Shown in pieces: positions 39,001 through 52,800 of a DNA stretch of 64,000 bases (positions are counted from its first letter, which is position 1; the number at the start of each line of letters is the position of its first letter). This DNA is from Hofstenia miamia (lineage: Eukaryota > Xenacoelomorpha > Acoela), in assembly GCA_004352715.1 (NCBI GenBank), contig SCFE01000117.1:200272-264271 (forward strand), written 5' to 3'. The translations under genes and the position numbers were made by a program. The notes under the pieces are model-generated. The model was not told the origin of the DNA. It ran no database searches and saw only the letters and a program-made list of their open reading frames with translations.

Positions 39001-42000
39001 ATTATCTTGGAAAATATATACAAAACGAATTGATTCAAATCCTGTCAGATGCTGTCATTGAGAAAATATTACAATCTTGTCGTGCAATGAAATACATTGG
39101 TATTATTATGGATGGTACTCCAGATATGAGCCATGTTGAACAGATGACTCTAGTTATTCGCTTCTTTGATACAGTTGATATAATGTTGAAGGAATATTTC
39201 TTGGGATGTGTAGCTTTGGAAGAAACTACGGGGGCTGTTATGGCCGACGCTTTAACGAAGAGGCGAAATGAACTATCTCTAGATGTAGGTAGTTTACGTG
39301 GTCAGGGCTATTACAATGGTAACAAAATGAAGGAAAAAACCAATGGTGTTCAAAAGAAAATCCTGAATGTTTCATTTGAAGAAATGATTATTGATGCCGT
39401 GGAAATTGCTGAAGAGATGTAGATACCCCGTGTTTTTAAGGAAGCGAACCAAAGAATTCGTCGGAATACAAACAGTTTTCATATGAATCAGCAGATGAAG
39501 GTTCAAGTAGAACGTCAAAAGTTTCGAGCAGAATTCTACTACCCAGTAATAGATCATGCATTGAAGTTTGTGAATGAGAGATTTCAGCAGATGACGCATG
39601 TGTTCAACACAGAGTTGGAACCGGCCGTCTGGTGGCCCTGCCCAGCCGATTTATTTAATACAAACAGTTTTCATATGAATCAGCAGATGAAGGTTCAAGT
39701 AGAACGCCAAAAGTTTCGAGCAGAATTCTACTACCCAGTAATAGATCATGCATTGAAGTTTGTGAATGAGAGATTTCAGCAGATGACGCATGTGTTCAAC
39801 ACAGAGTTGGAACCGGCCGTCTGGTGGCCCTGCCCAGCCGATTTATTTAATACAAACAGTTTTCATATGAATCAGCAGATGAAGGTTCAAGTAGAACGCC
39901 AAAAGTTTCGAGCAGAATTCTACTACCCAGTAATAGATCATGCATTGAAGTTTGTGAATGAGAGATTTCAGCAGATGACGCATGTGTTCAACACAGAGTT
40001 GGAACCGGCCGTCTGGTGGCCCTGCCCAGCCGATTTTTCCGGCCTAGAATAATTATTAAGACCGACAAAAACATACCGGTCTAAACCGGCCGAATTTTTA
40101 GCCAAAAATAAAAATTGATCAAAATTAGAGTCAAAACAAAAATAATATATTAATTTTGTAGGAAAAGTTTCCAAAACATTTTGAAAAATGAACAAAATAT
40201 CACTTACAGGTTGTAAAGCTGTTTTTTCGTAACGTGGTGAGTGCGAGTGTGTGTATATGTAAATCTCATTACATGTAGATTGAGTTGGACCAACATTAAT
40301 AATTCAGTCTCTCATGAATCATTTCAGAGAAGCGGTGACTATTAGATAGTGCTTCCATTGAATCACTAAGCGTATTAAAGGAGGCTTGTCGAACAGTCAA
40401 TGGCCATAGTATTTTCTATAATTGTACATTTTATATATTTTTCTATATATTTGGGTTTATAACATTTTTTTAATATACTGTGCTGCGCCGTTTTCAATGT
40501 TCTGTTTTAAGGTTATATGTGAATGCAAATTTACCTTTTTGCCGGGTAGACTAAGTCATCTACCGGCCACAGGCCGGGCCTAATTATTTCTGGACGGTTC
40601 CAACTATGGTTTAACATATTACTGCATACTGTGTATAGAAATTTTAATATAATCATTTTTATCTTAATTTGATCTTTCTCATAAAAAGGTGTTTTGGTGG
40701 GTGCGAGGGGGGCATCAATATCTCATTTACCTATCGCGCAATTTAGCCTAGCACCGGCCCTGAATTAAACGAATGCACTGATATGTTGTGCATTAATTAT
40801 TATTATTATTATTATTTTGCAAAAATACCCCCAAAAAACAAGGAATCCACCTTGGATGCTAAGGTATTCATTGCTAATATATGAACTAGTCATTTTGATT
40901 TTGGTTTTTTCTATTTTCTCTATTTTACAAAGTTAGTTTTTACACAGGTTGAACTGTCTTTTTTGGTCTATTCCTCTTCATTGTTTGTTCTCACCCAAGT
41001 AAATTCTAACATCAAGACTAATTTAGATCACACTTTTTAACTTACATATTTCAAAAAATGGTTATTTAATTTTTATTTTTCATCAGGTTTAAGCAGAGTT
41101 GCACACCGGCCAGCCGGTCTGCATGTTTTACAGGCGAACTTTTTCATTTTTCTTTTGCATTAGTTATTCGGTATTATATTATACTCAGAGTTCCACACCG
41201 GCCGTTCATTTTTCATTTGCATTAGTTATTCGGTATTATATTATACTCAGAGTTCCACACCGGCCGCAAATAAAAATGAATTACGTTATGCTTCTCTCAC
41301 TTACATATTAACATTTTAAATAAATGTAGATACTGTAATTAATGTAGCTACTTTAAGTAACTTTAGTGTAAAAGTGAATCCAGTGAAGAAGAAATGTCTC
41401 TTTCTAGGTGCATGCTGTAATATGCAAAAGGCATAGGGAAATAAGAACTATAACACGTAGCAGATCTCTACCGGCCGTAATATATATGAACACCACCACT
41501 GGCCGGCTGGGTAAAATTTTTGCAGGTCGTCAAATCGGCCGGCCTAAGGTTTAAGGTTTAGCTAATAGTGTATTCTAAGTTCAGCATCAAAAATTGATCA
41601 CATATTCATTGATCAAGTTGATAATTGCAAAAATCATTCTTTCCAAAAGTAGTTTTATTAAATCCTGTCGTATTTGAGTTGTAAAATGATTTAACCTGCT
41701 TAAACCATTTGATTTATCGTAAATCCATCATGCAAAATGCATGGTGATTATTTGTAGAACGTCACAATTGGTTTTTATAGAGATAAGTAATGTCACCAAT
41801 TGATACTGGCGCTTCAGGCAAAACTAAACATTGATAAACATCATTAACTAGTAATGGGAAGGTGATTATTATCACACATTGAATATGATTACACTGACTT
41901 ATCGAGCGTTAAATTGATAGGTTTTGCCTACAAGTTCATTTCCCGTTTACTTACAATTTGGTTATTCACCCATCCTATGAGCAAATATTTAAATTTTAAC

Positions 42001-45000
42001 CGAAGTGGCCAAATTTTACTGTGTTCGCCGGAATGCACATATTCAACAGCAATTCTTTGGATTTCTCATTTTGCATGTTTAACTAAATGTTTGTGGGCAT
42101 CTATAGGGTGAACTAAGTATTCTGGAGTAATAATAATAAAGCAATGACATGACAGAGTTAGTCTACTGGCGGTAAAAATTTTTATAAAATTTATATTATA
42201 TAGTGTTTATTCATTCGCTTGGGCTACCTACACATTTTGAATGATTTTGTACAAAGTATAAATGTATACGCTTCTTACAAAATTATAAAACTTGAACTAG
42301 AATCACTAGATTTATGTACTTAGCATAGTAAAATGGAGATAACATTATATTTTGTAGTTTATCTCTTATTTTTATTTACTAAAACTAAACATAGTAGGTA
42401 AAAGCTTATTTATTCGCTGTTGAGTACATATATTTATTTATTCAGCAGAACACATACATAGATGAAGTGGCTCATTACTAGAGCATAGTTCAGCTGTTTG
42501 CTCTGAGTGAAGCTTCTTAGTTGGTGAATACAGTAGCACACTGGTGGCCATGTTTTTTAACATGATTGAGATAAAATGATTGGAACTTAAAATATTATTT
42601 ATGTTGATAAAGTGTAAATATTAAGATAGCAAAAAGCAAAGAACTACTAAGTGTTGTGAAAGTGTAGAAAGAAAAGCGTTGTTCCTGAAGGAGTTTGTTG
42701 TTAAGTAACTCATGAGATCACTGTTGGAGTTTATAAAGATTACATACCAGAGTGCGGAAGAGTTCGTCAGACAATCAAGGTATAAGCAGAAAGCGATGTA
42801 TTGGGAATGTTGTAAAAATGCAGGAAAGGGACAGAGAAAAGGCTAAGAAGGCAGGACAGAAAAGGACAGTGAAAGACTTTATGGCAGCACAAGAACAAGC
42901 GATCAGGAATAACTTGGTAAAGAGACATGTTTACAAAAGATTTGAAAAAGGTGTAGACTTTCTAAAAAAACGTGGAGATAGTAGCACAAATTAGTGAGTA
43001 TAGTACATTGGAGCTTGATGGTGTGAGCATAGATCACAGGGGAGACTGAAGATCTTATGACATTCTAACATACATACGGAGATGGAGCGTCATTGTGTTA
43101 AGAGGAACTACGTACAAGAAATTGTATAACTTAAATTTTTAAAGTTTTAGGCATATTAGAGCATTTTTTTAATGTTTTCAATGTATTTGGGAGTAATTCC
43201 GTGTTGTAGATGCATAACATTTTTAATACCTTTATCGCAGTCTTAAGTCGTGCTTTAAAATGCTATTTTTAATTTCTACACATGAATCAATAGTGTGATA
43301 TTTGATTTTGTGCTTTGAAGGTAATCTATTTTTTCTAGATTTGCTTTCGAGGGTCCCCATACTGTTATTCCATATGTTAGTATTGACATAACCAAACCTT
43401 TGAAAAGCAATAGTCAACTGCTAGTAAATCGGCAATTCAACACTGCAAATGTATATTTTCAATTATTTTCCTTACATTTATCAAGATACCGATTTAAAAT
43501 CTAAACTACCTATAATAACTAAGTAAATATTTTCTATGAAAAGTTTTAGTTTCGCTCACTATTTCAATGGAACCCTTCCATCATAAACTTTTTCAAAGTT
43601 GCAATTATGTCTATGGTGTTTGCGCAGGACTACCATCTTCAATATTGAGAGGCAATTTAGTGATTCAAAGGATGTATATTGCCGCAATATTGGTTGGTAT
43701 ATTTAAAACAAGAGGAGTTTGAACACTGTTTGAAACACATTTTTTCAATTTTTTAAAATACTTTTGCATTTTAAATTTGAGCAATTTGTAATAGTGGACA
43801 TTTGTACTAAATTGTATTGGTTTGCTTGGAAACTCCAAATTTTTTGAAATTCCTTGAAATTGTTTCGATAACTAACGCTGTTGACGCGATCCGTGGGCGT
43901 ACTAAGATGTTGTGGCTCAGGTCCCGGAACTTAGCGCGATAGGCAAGATTTTAAAACGTAACTAAAAGAGGATGTTTATTAGTTCATGAGTTATGAAAGT
44001 TTAATTTTTTTTAAGAAAGCGTTATATATTTTAAAAAATTCATGGATAGTTGATGATTAAAAGATTTTTGTACGTTTAATAGGACCGTACCAGTGGAGAT
44101 GATCGAGTTTTGCCATTTTTGTTTTATAGTGTAGTTTGATCCTTGGGTAGGAGCGGACCTCTGTTAAAAATATTAGGATACTGGACTCATTGGAGCCCCA
44201 CAAAATGGATTCAAAGTCACCGCTGGGAGAAATTTTTAAAAATTTCTGGCTCGACTGAAACTTGGTTATTATATGGTTCTATCGAATTTCGTAATATTTA
44301 AAACAAATCAGCTGAGGTATTGGAACGAATGGCTCAGAATTTAAAAAAACTACTATATATAACTTGTAAGCAATGTATTGAAAAATTGCATATTTGTACA
44401 CTTGGAAATTTTACATCAGTATCATATACTCTTCTAAAACTCAATTTATTTTTTTCAATTTCGGTGTTTATAGATTTCATTTCTAACGGTTTAACAAACC
44501 GAAAAATTTAATAATTTTTTTGGGTGAGAATTATAAAAGGGTCCTAAAATGATCGGAATTTGTACTAATTTAAGTGGGCGGGTTGACTTCGAGACGGATC
44601 CGCAAGTTAGGCTGAACTTGGGCCTAAACGTTCGGTCATGGCCATCTCTGAGTGTGATACATGGGTGAATTTGAGACGTGCCACATCATACAAAGCTCAT
44701 AAAATTCTAGATTTATTGTGAAAACATTCGGTTGCTATGAATCTTGCTTAATGATAATTGATGGTTTAAATAAAAGCAGCCGCAGCGGTTAATCACTTGC
44801 CTACAATCTAAGTTTAAATGTGTCACTTTCCGATTATAAATATGAACTCTTCTACATTTTTCGCTCAAAATTGAAGTGACTGCGTAGATCGTTAAAATTG
44901 TGAGAAGTAACCAATTTTTCTAGTCATTTGATTTTTGAAGGTTAATTTAGGAAACTGCTTGAATTTGATAGATTATAATGCGGGAAAATTAATTGATTCG

Positions 45001-48000
45001 TTATATGACCTTTGGAAAGTGAGATATATAACTAGTTTTTTATGGAAAAGTATGTCACTGTAATAAATCAGTTGTAAATAATTGGAATTTTGAGATAAAT
45101 AATAGTGCTCATAAATCAAGCGAGCAGTCACTCTACTGGTCGTAAATGAATCAACTGTCATTTTACACGGGAGGGCATTTGAATAGCAGCTGATGTTGCA
45201 ACATGAGGTGTGACCGTGGGGCGGTGGCATGAATAGAGCTTGTTCACACCCCGCAACCTAACTTGCCATAAAAATGACTGAATATTTTACACACTCAATT
45301 CTTGACAGGCTCTTTTATAAAATATTTACTAATATTTTATACTTGCGTTACTTGTCATTAAGAGTTACAATTGGGCCTCTTTCTTTTATTTACTGGGGTT
45401 TTTAGATCAATTTTTAGGCTAAATTTTCGAAAAGCTTGCCAATTTACATAAGAAATTTATTCAAATTACAAAAATAGCCGATATTCAATGGTAAAGCATC
45501 AGTGAATCAATGAGAATAATGTTTTGGATGCGCTTAATCATGAACATTTACGATTTATAATCGTTCACCCATCGTGTTTGCATGTTACCCTCTCTGTAAT
45601 GTTTATTCAAGTTTAAGCAAAATGAGTGGGTTAAGGTAACTAATGAACTGGCATTTAAAAAATATTAATCGATTTGAAAATCCTTTTAATATTATATAAG
45701 CTTTATAAAATTAAAAATTTTGCCTAGCAAAAAACAACTTTTTGTGTTTAATTTTAATTATTAATTTATAGCTACTCATTCATTCCCAATTATGTATTTC
45801 GGAATTATTTTATTTAAATCAATTTAAATCATGCAAAAAATCGGTTTTTTTTATTTTTTAAGAAATCAGTATCAGTGAATATCACAAGTTTGCAAATACT
45901 AACAAAGCATCATAGCTTATTATTCGTTAAAATTTTGATTCCTTTCATCTCTAATTGGGATACTATTTGATTTTTATTAAGAATAATGTATTCCCAGACA
46001 TTCCAACTCTCACGTTGCCTCAATGGGACAACTTTGAGGTATCACCGTGGACGGACATTAAAATATGCAGCAATGGTCATAAATATTCATACACAAGTTT
46101 TTTTGAAGGTTTTTAAGTTATAATATAGATTTTTTTGTCACAGAATCCATTTTTATTCACATTTCAAATTCGGTCTTAATTTTCTTATTAGAGGTTTAGT
46201 TATTATTCCATGTCCCTGTAACGGGACACCCTAGAAAATACCTCCATGAATATGTATCTTTGTAATTTATAGCACAAAAAGAAATTTCAGTGCAAAAACA
46301 TTAGTATATTCACAAATTTTGACATTCTTGTGCAGTTGTTTCAGAGATATCGGCATTTAAAATTTGTAAAAATCCCTAGTTTTTATATAAATTTCATCAA
46401 TATAATAGGATTTTTGAAAAAAATTGAATGTTAAAATTAATAATGGCATCACATTTCTGAACATTTCATTTTAAAAGTGTTGATATTGAGAATATTTTTG
46501 CAAAGTCATATTTTAATAGCATAATTCAATTCAGAATTATAGGAGTACGAAATCATCCCTTCCCATTCTTGAAAAGCCCAAAAAAATCCCATGTCTAATT
46601 GAGTTAATCCATCTAATGGTATATTTCATCAGTTGTTACCATGTTACTTAATAGCAAATAAGGTCCACGCCGAGTTGCATTACGGTTTACTATAAAAAAC
46701 CAAGAAATCTCATCACTGGTATTCATCATTTTGATTGGTACATTTTTACAAAACAGAACAATCTTTATTTAATGTATCGTTAAAATAACAAAATAATGTG
46801 TAGTGCATGTTATGTTCGTTTAATTTTTCACTTCATTTATTGGTGTGAATTCTAAAAAAGCTTTAAAAATAAATCGGATTTAAATAAAAAATTTTTTTAC
46901 GCCCCTGATATAATTGGCGTTTGATGTTATCTAAAAATTGGATTATATAATTTTCTGTATTTTCTTTCAAATTAAGAATAAGCGTTTGTTCATGTTGCAT
47001 AACAAATACGATGCACAATGTGACAGCATTTTGTAGGCAGCAGTTGCACTGTGGTCTGGTTTCGCTTAGCTATAAGGCCTTTTGTACTTATCGTAAGAGT
47101 ATTAATTTCTGTAGAACACATTAAAACCTGTAATTTTTCACACCTAGAATCCAGAAGCATCGCTGAACTAATTCTTAATGAGCCCAATTATATTCCACAG
47201 CATGAACTGCCAGAAGCGACAGCCCATATAGTGCATCGATGTGACCTAGTAACTTCCAGTAATGACGACTATTTTCATCATATTATATGAGCCTAATATA
47301 TTCATGTACTTAGTTGTTTTGTTAATTGTATGAATTTCTTGGTCATTACTCATTACCTACAATGACGTGAGACAGTTGCTTCATTAAAGTACAAGCGTTC
47401 AACTTTGATTTTTTGTTCACATGGTTATCTAATACTAATTGCCTCACTCTAATATTTGATGTTATGTTCGCCATATAAATTATAAATATATTGATTGGCT
47501 TCATATTCACTAAATTTTTTGACGTTTTAAATGTTTGTTGCCACAAATGTGTTCTCTTCACTTTTCTAGAAATAGTCAATACGAACTGCATTGTATTACC
47601 TATACATTTGGTTTTGAAGTATCTTAAAAGCGAAAATCTGACTCTTGAAGTTGCATTGTCATTATTCTTTAGTTTGGTGGCATTAAGTTTTAAACATTTG
47701 AAACCGTCAATTATCACTTCCGCCAACAATATGTGAGGTTATGTGATGTATCTAGTCACCGATTTATTAAAATTAAATAATTAAATTTTAGATAAGCTGT
47801 TGGAGCTGTTATCTCAAGGAGTGAGCAATGGTTCAATTACTCAGGTCAGTAGCTCTTATGTTCTAACTCCTTTCTCATTACAAAATTTAACAATTTAATG
47901 CAAAAACACTCAATCGATAACAGAATTTGAGTAGAGATTGTTAACGTGGATACTAGATATTATTATCAAAATGTTTAACAATGGACTGCAAAATATACTA

Positions 48001-48196
48001 TATAACTTATATGGTAAAAAATTATGATATGACCATGTCATCCGACGAAGGTAACAACTTGGAGGCTGACAATGTTGTATTTGTTATTTGATTCATAATT
48101 CAGTCTTTAAATCACTATTGTTAAATTAACTTGAGGATAATTTAAATTTTATTGATTTTTGATTTTGATAATAAAATCGTATTGTTATATGTAGCC

Positions 48197-48232
<36 letters not shown>

Positions 48233-49767
48233 NNNNNNNNNNNNNNNTTCAAAAAAATGTACAAAACAATCAACATCCGGAACATGGCTGTCATTTATCA
48301 TGAACGTTTATTATAAATTATGTTCTTAAAACCCGTCAACCACTACCAAATAAGGTGAATATTTCAGTGGAAATACATGAAGACCACAGGGGAAAAACCA
48401 GTAATGTCACATTTTTGGTATTTTGGAGTTATGCTTGCCTACATATAGTATTTGAACTGTAGATTTATGTAAAAGCTAAATAAAATGGAAAAACCAGTGA
48501 TATCTAGTGCAATTTAGCCTTTGAAATATTTATATACTGTGGAAAAATAAGTGATGTCCAAACTGTTCAAAATAAAAATTTCACACTCATTCGATATTTT
48601 CACTGGCTTGTTCATATTAAAAAAAGATTTAACAGTATAAAAGTGAACTATCCAATCCGTGGCCATTCCTATATGGAATGCGATAGAGATATGAATTTAG
48701 TAAATTGTAAGGCTGATGTAGACCTACCATCAGATTGGGTCAAAGTATTTCGAGATGAGAGAAGCAAGCCCACTCCGTTCATTGTTATACCACTGACTAA
48801 TTCAGATTTTCTGAACTATACAAAATATCTCAGCCCACGTTATAAAGCTATGTGTCCATTTAAAACTAGACCAATGAGAATGCTTTGTATATCCGAAACT
48901 GAAGACAAGCGATCGGTCCTGTACAAAGATTCATGGAATGGCGTTTATAACATCGCAATCATCACAAAGCCATGCAGAACTCCNAGAAGCAAGCCCACTC
49001 CGTTCACTGTTATACCACTGACTAATTCAGATTTTCTGAACTATACAAAATATCTCAGGCCACGTTATAAAGCTATGTGTCCATTTAAAACTAGACCAAT
49101 GAGAATGCTTTGTATATCTGAAACTGATGACAAGCAATCTGTCCTGTACAAAGATTCATGGAATGGCGTTTATAACATCGCAATCATCACAAAGCCATGC
49201 AGAACTCACGGATCTCTCTTCAGCGCACTAATACAACAGCAATCCCAATTAGTAAGGCGAAATACGACGACCTGCAAGTGCTCAAGCGATTTTGCAAAGT
49301 AGAGAACCAGACATTTTTTGACAAAGACATGTTATGTTTTTGTGGAGGAAGAGGATGATGGGGAGGAAGAATTTTTGGTTTAAAGTGACACTGAATCTTG
49401 TTAATCTGTGTTATATACACTATATTACAGTATATGTGGCATTTTTTGTTAGAAAAGTAAACAAAATATTTATAATAATCAGCCTTGTTACTATTCAATG
49501 GAATAACAGGTGATGTCCAAATCTGATATATGAGCAGTTTACCATGTACTCACTAACCCATGCTGTATAAATTCTATTCCTACCACTGGTGAAATATCTG
49601 TAAGATGTATTAGTACATGGGGAAAAATTTTTGTTACAATTGATGGTAATTGAGGCTAGCTGTGAGGTTGCAAATCTTAAACATTGAATTTCTCCATTTA
49701 GAATATGTGTGACATTGCCGGTTTTTCCCTTGTGGTCTTCATATATATATGTATATGCAGCCATGTT

Positions 49768-49803
<36 letters not shown>

Positions 49804-52800
49804 TAAGAAAGATTTTCTATATCATCAAAAGAGTTACATTATTATGCAAATACATGTTTATAACCTTGTGCAATAAAAAATGTTTTATAAGTTGGAGTTT
49901 CAACCTATATATTTAAAAACTGAAGGAATTGCTGATAAGTTATTTTTATAGTTTTTTTCTTCATTTCAAATGTTGATGTTATGTTTACAATACAAATATT
50001 TACCACTTTACATGAGCTGTGAAACATTTCATATTGCGTTTTTACTTTATTAGCTCTTGTCTTTTAAATTTAGATGAGTAATGAGCAATGCCTTGAAATC
50101 AGCATTCCAAAAAAGATCCATTAAGCAGTAGATATGATTTAACTGAAATTTTAGGGATATTATTATTTTTATTAAGTAAAATTTTATAAGCTTTTCCAAT
50201 TTATGTATATATATATGTATATATTAAATGATATTTTGCTAAGACTTAGCATATTATGAAAGATTTATTCCGCAAACATGTTTCGCTACATACGTATAGC
50301 TTCGTCAGTGCATATAGAGTATAGAGGGAAAGTTTAGAAATTTACTTACATCATCACCAAGCAACAAAAGATCATTTTAAAATATTAACAAAGAACAAAC
50401 ATGCCAAGATCACTGAAGCATTATTAATAAAACAACAACGTAAAAAACTTTTAAATAGACAAATAAACCATGTTAGCATTCTTAAACTCTTCTAAACTTT
50501 CCCTCTATACTCTATATGCACTGACGAAGCTATACGTATGTAGCGAAACATGTTTGCGGAATAAATCTTTCATAATATGCTAAGTCTTAGCAAAATATCA
50601 TNAACAAAAGATCATTTTAAAATATTAACAAAGAACAAACATACCAAGATCACTGAAGCATTATTAATAAAACAACAACGTAAAAAACTTTTAAATAGAC
50701 AAATAAACCATGTTAGCATTCTTAAACTCTTCTAAATATATATATATAACAAATAAATATTAAAATTTACTTATATCCGAGTAATAGTTTGTAATGATTT
50801 ATTAAAAAATTTTCTGTGCAGAAATGACGTTAAATTATAAGTTAGTAGTAAAATTTTCGTGGATGAGTGTTATTTTAATGACAATGAGTGAAATGCTTTC
50901 TACTACTGGTTGAATATTTATTCTTTCCAACCTTCGCCGAAAATGAAATCACTGAGTCTTGAAAGGTTCTGCTTGCACAGAAGAACTGTTCTCTCTGTAT
51001 GCAGTGGACACATCAATTTTTCCACTTCATATTCCATTTTCCTTCGTCTTACTTCTCTGCTCATATGTCAAGTGGAAACTAAAAAGGATTTAACTTTCTC
51101 AAAGAGAAAACCTGACGAAATATTATGTAATATTCCAAGTTAAAACCACTTGTTTTCGTAAATATCAACATTTTCACTTAATTTCAACAATGCGAAGCGC
51201 AATCGTATTTGTTATTTAAAATGAATTAATGTCCGCTAATTAGGTTTCATTTAGAAAATTGTGTCTTAGACAGCAGTTATTTTTAATTTAAAATTTATGA
51301 ATTTCTTAGTTAAATTTGGTAAATTACATTTGAGACTCATAAGGTGGCTATTTTCGTAATCTTAGCTTAAGGTTATTGTATATTGTTTGTATAATGAGAA
51401 TGGAGTCGGATCGAAACTGTATGTTCTAACCATGCTATCCACCATTGCTCTGGAATAGAACAATAATGAATAAATATTGTATCGAAGACAATTGGCTTAG
51501 CAGCAATCAATGAAATTACATCGTGAACGATGGCCAACGCTTTATGCATAATTTACATTTTATTTGTCAAATCAAAACAAATTGTTCAATTACATACATG
51601 TTGTAACAACAGAACAACAGAAATTAGAAAGTACATGGCGCCAAAGTAACCATCAATCAAATTAATATTCTATTTCATTTTTATTTCTACCTGTTTTATG
51701 CAAGGGCCTTATAATGGAAATTTAATTGATAGCAACAGGGCTTACAAATATATATTTGGATTTATTTTTATAATGAAACGCTGTTTTTGAACTTTTAGTT
51801 ATCAGTTGGCTTTGCTAATCTCTCTGTTCTACTCCATTTGCCCATGGTAAAAATTCAGCGCCCTTAACGAGAGGATAAAAATAATTTGTAAATTTTGATT
51901 TTCATCATTATTTTTTTTCAATTATTTTAAAGGTATTTTATTCACAGTTTTGGAATTTGATAAATTGGAGCCTAAATAAAACCGAATGTCCAGAATTAAA
52001 GGCTTTTTAAATTGTCTATTTTTCAGGTTTTAAAACACTACACTTTGGTTGCTACAAAATTTATATTAAATTGCAAAATTTTAAAACTTATGGAATTAAA
52101 AATGGTTTGATTGTTTATGATAAGTAAAATCTTCTGAAATTATATGATTTTAATGCAACACTCATGTATTTAGGAAGAAGAACGAATAATGCAATTTCAT
52201 TTAGCCAATTTAGAATTTTCGTGCGGCAGTGATTTATTTCAGGTACGAAATAATTTTGTTATTTAACTCCAAATTCATTTATTTTACATATTTATTACCT
52301 CAAATTGTATAATAATTTATAAAGCTTCCTCTATTAAATCAAGTGTTAGGATGTTTTACTAGATGTCCGTTTAGTTTTACTCTAAGTTGGGCAATTATAA
52401 ATTATGTTATTATATTTTTATTATATATTATTTCTTAATTATACAGTAGAACTCACCCTCTATAGTGAACATCCGCTATAATGAAATTCTTCTATAATAG
52501 ACTCCCTCTATAATGAACATTCTTCTTCTTCCTCTGTAATGAAGTTTCTCTATTAAAAATGCTACTATAATCAAACTTCATGGTGTGATATTTCCTAGTT
52601 CATTTGGAATTCCTCTATAGAAGAATTAAATATGCAATAATTTTATTTTTTCAGATGTTATAAATGTAATTATTTTATATGCTAAACAAAAGCCCCTCAT
52701 TATGGGGAGTAAATTTAGCAAATATACATTACAATATCTACCAATATTTTGTTGTAGTGTAGTTACCCTGATCACAGCGTTTGCTATATACTTGCAATAA

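Larger units (their letters stand above)
38470..40762 (+). mobile_element. Degraded hAT transposon with its own nested MITE
   Basis: The left end CAGTGCTGGCCTACC and the right end, reverse-complemented (CAGGGCCGGTGCTAG), pair imperfectly. Flanking 8-mers gattaaac (38462-38469) and aattaaac (40763-40770) agree at 7 of 8. The left subterminal sequence GGCAGCTGCCTAGGGCGCCC is typical of a widespread hAT group. It encloses a transposase pseudogene, a 192-bp tandem triplication and a second, younger hAT MITE at 39994-40608. Placed in the long intron before KDM1B exon 9. Confidence 0.85.

Noticed and set aside
39483-40052. 189-codon repeat protein as a new gene
   Set aside because: It is hAT transposase sequence joined to a MITE end and triplicated; the continuous frame follows from the 192-bp unit length.
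47346-47736. Opposed frames of 127 and 81 codons
   Set aside because: Each is a shadow of the other; neither has a motif or splice support.
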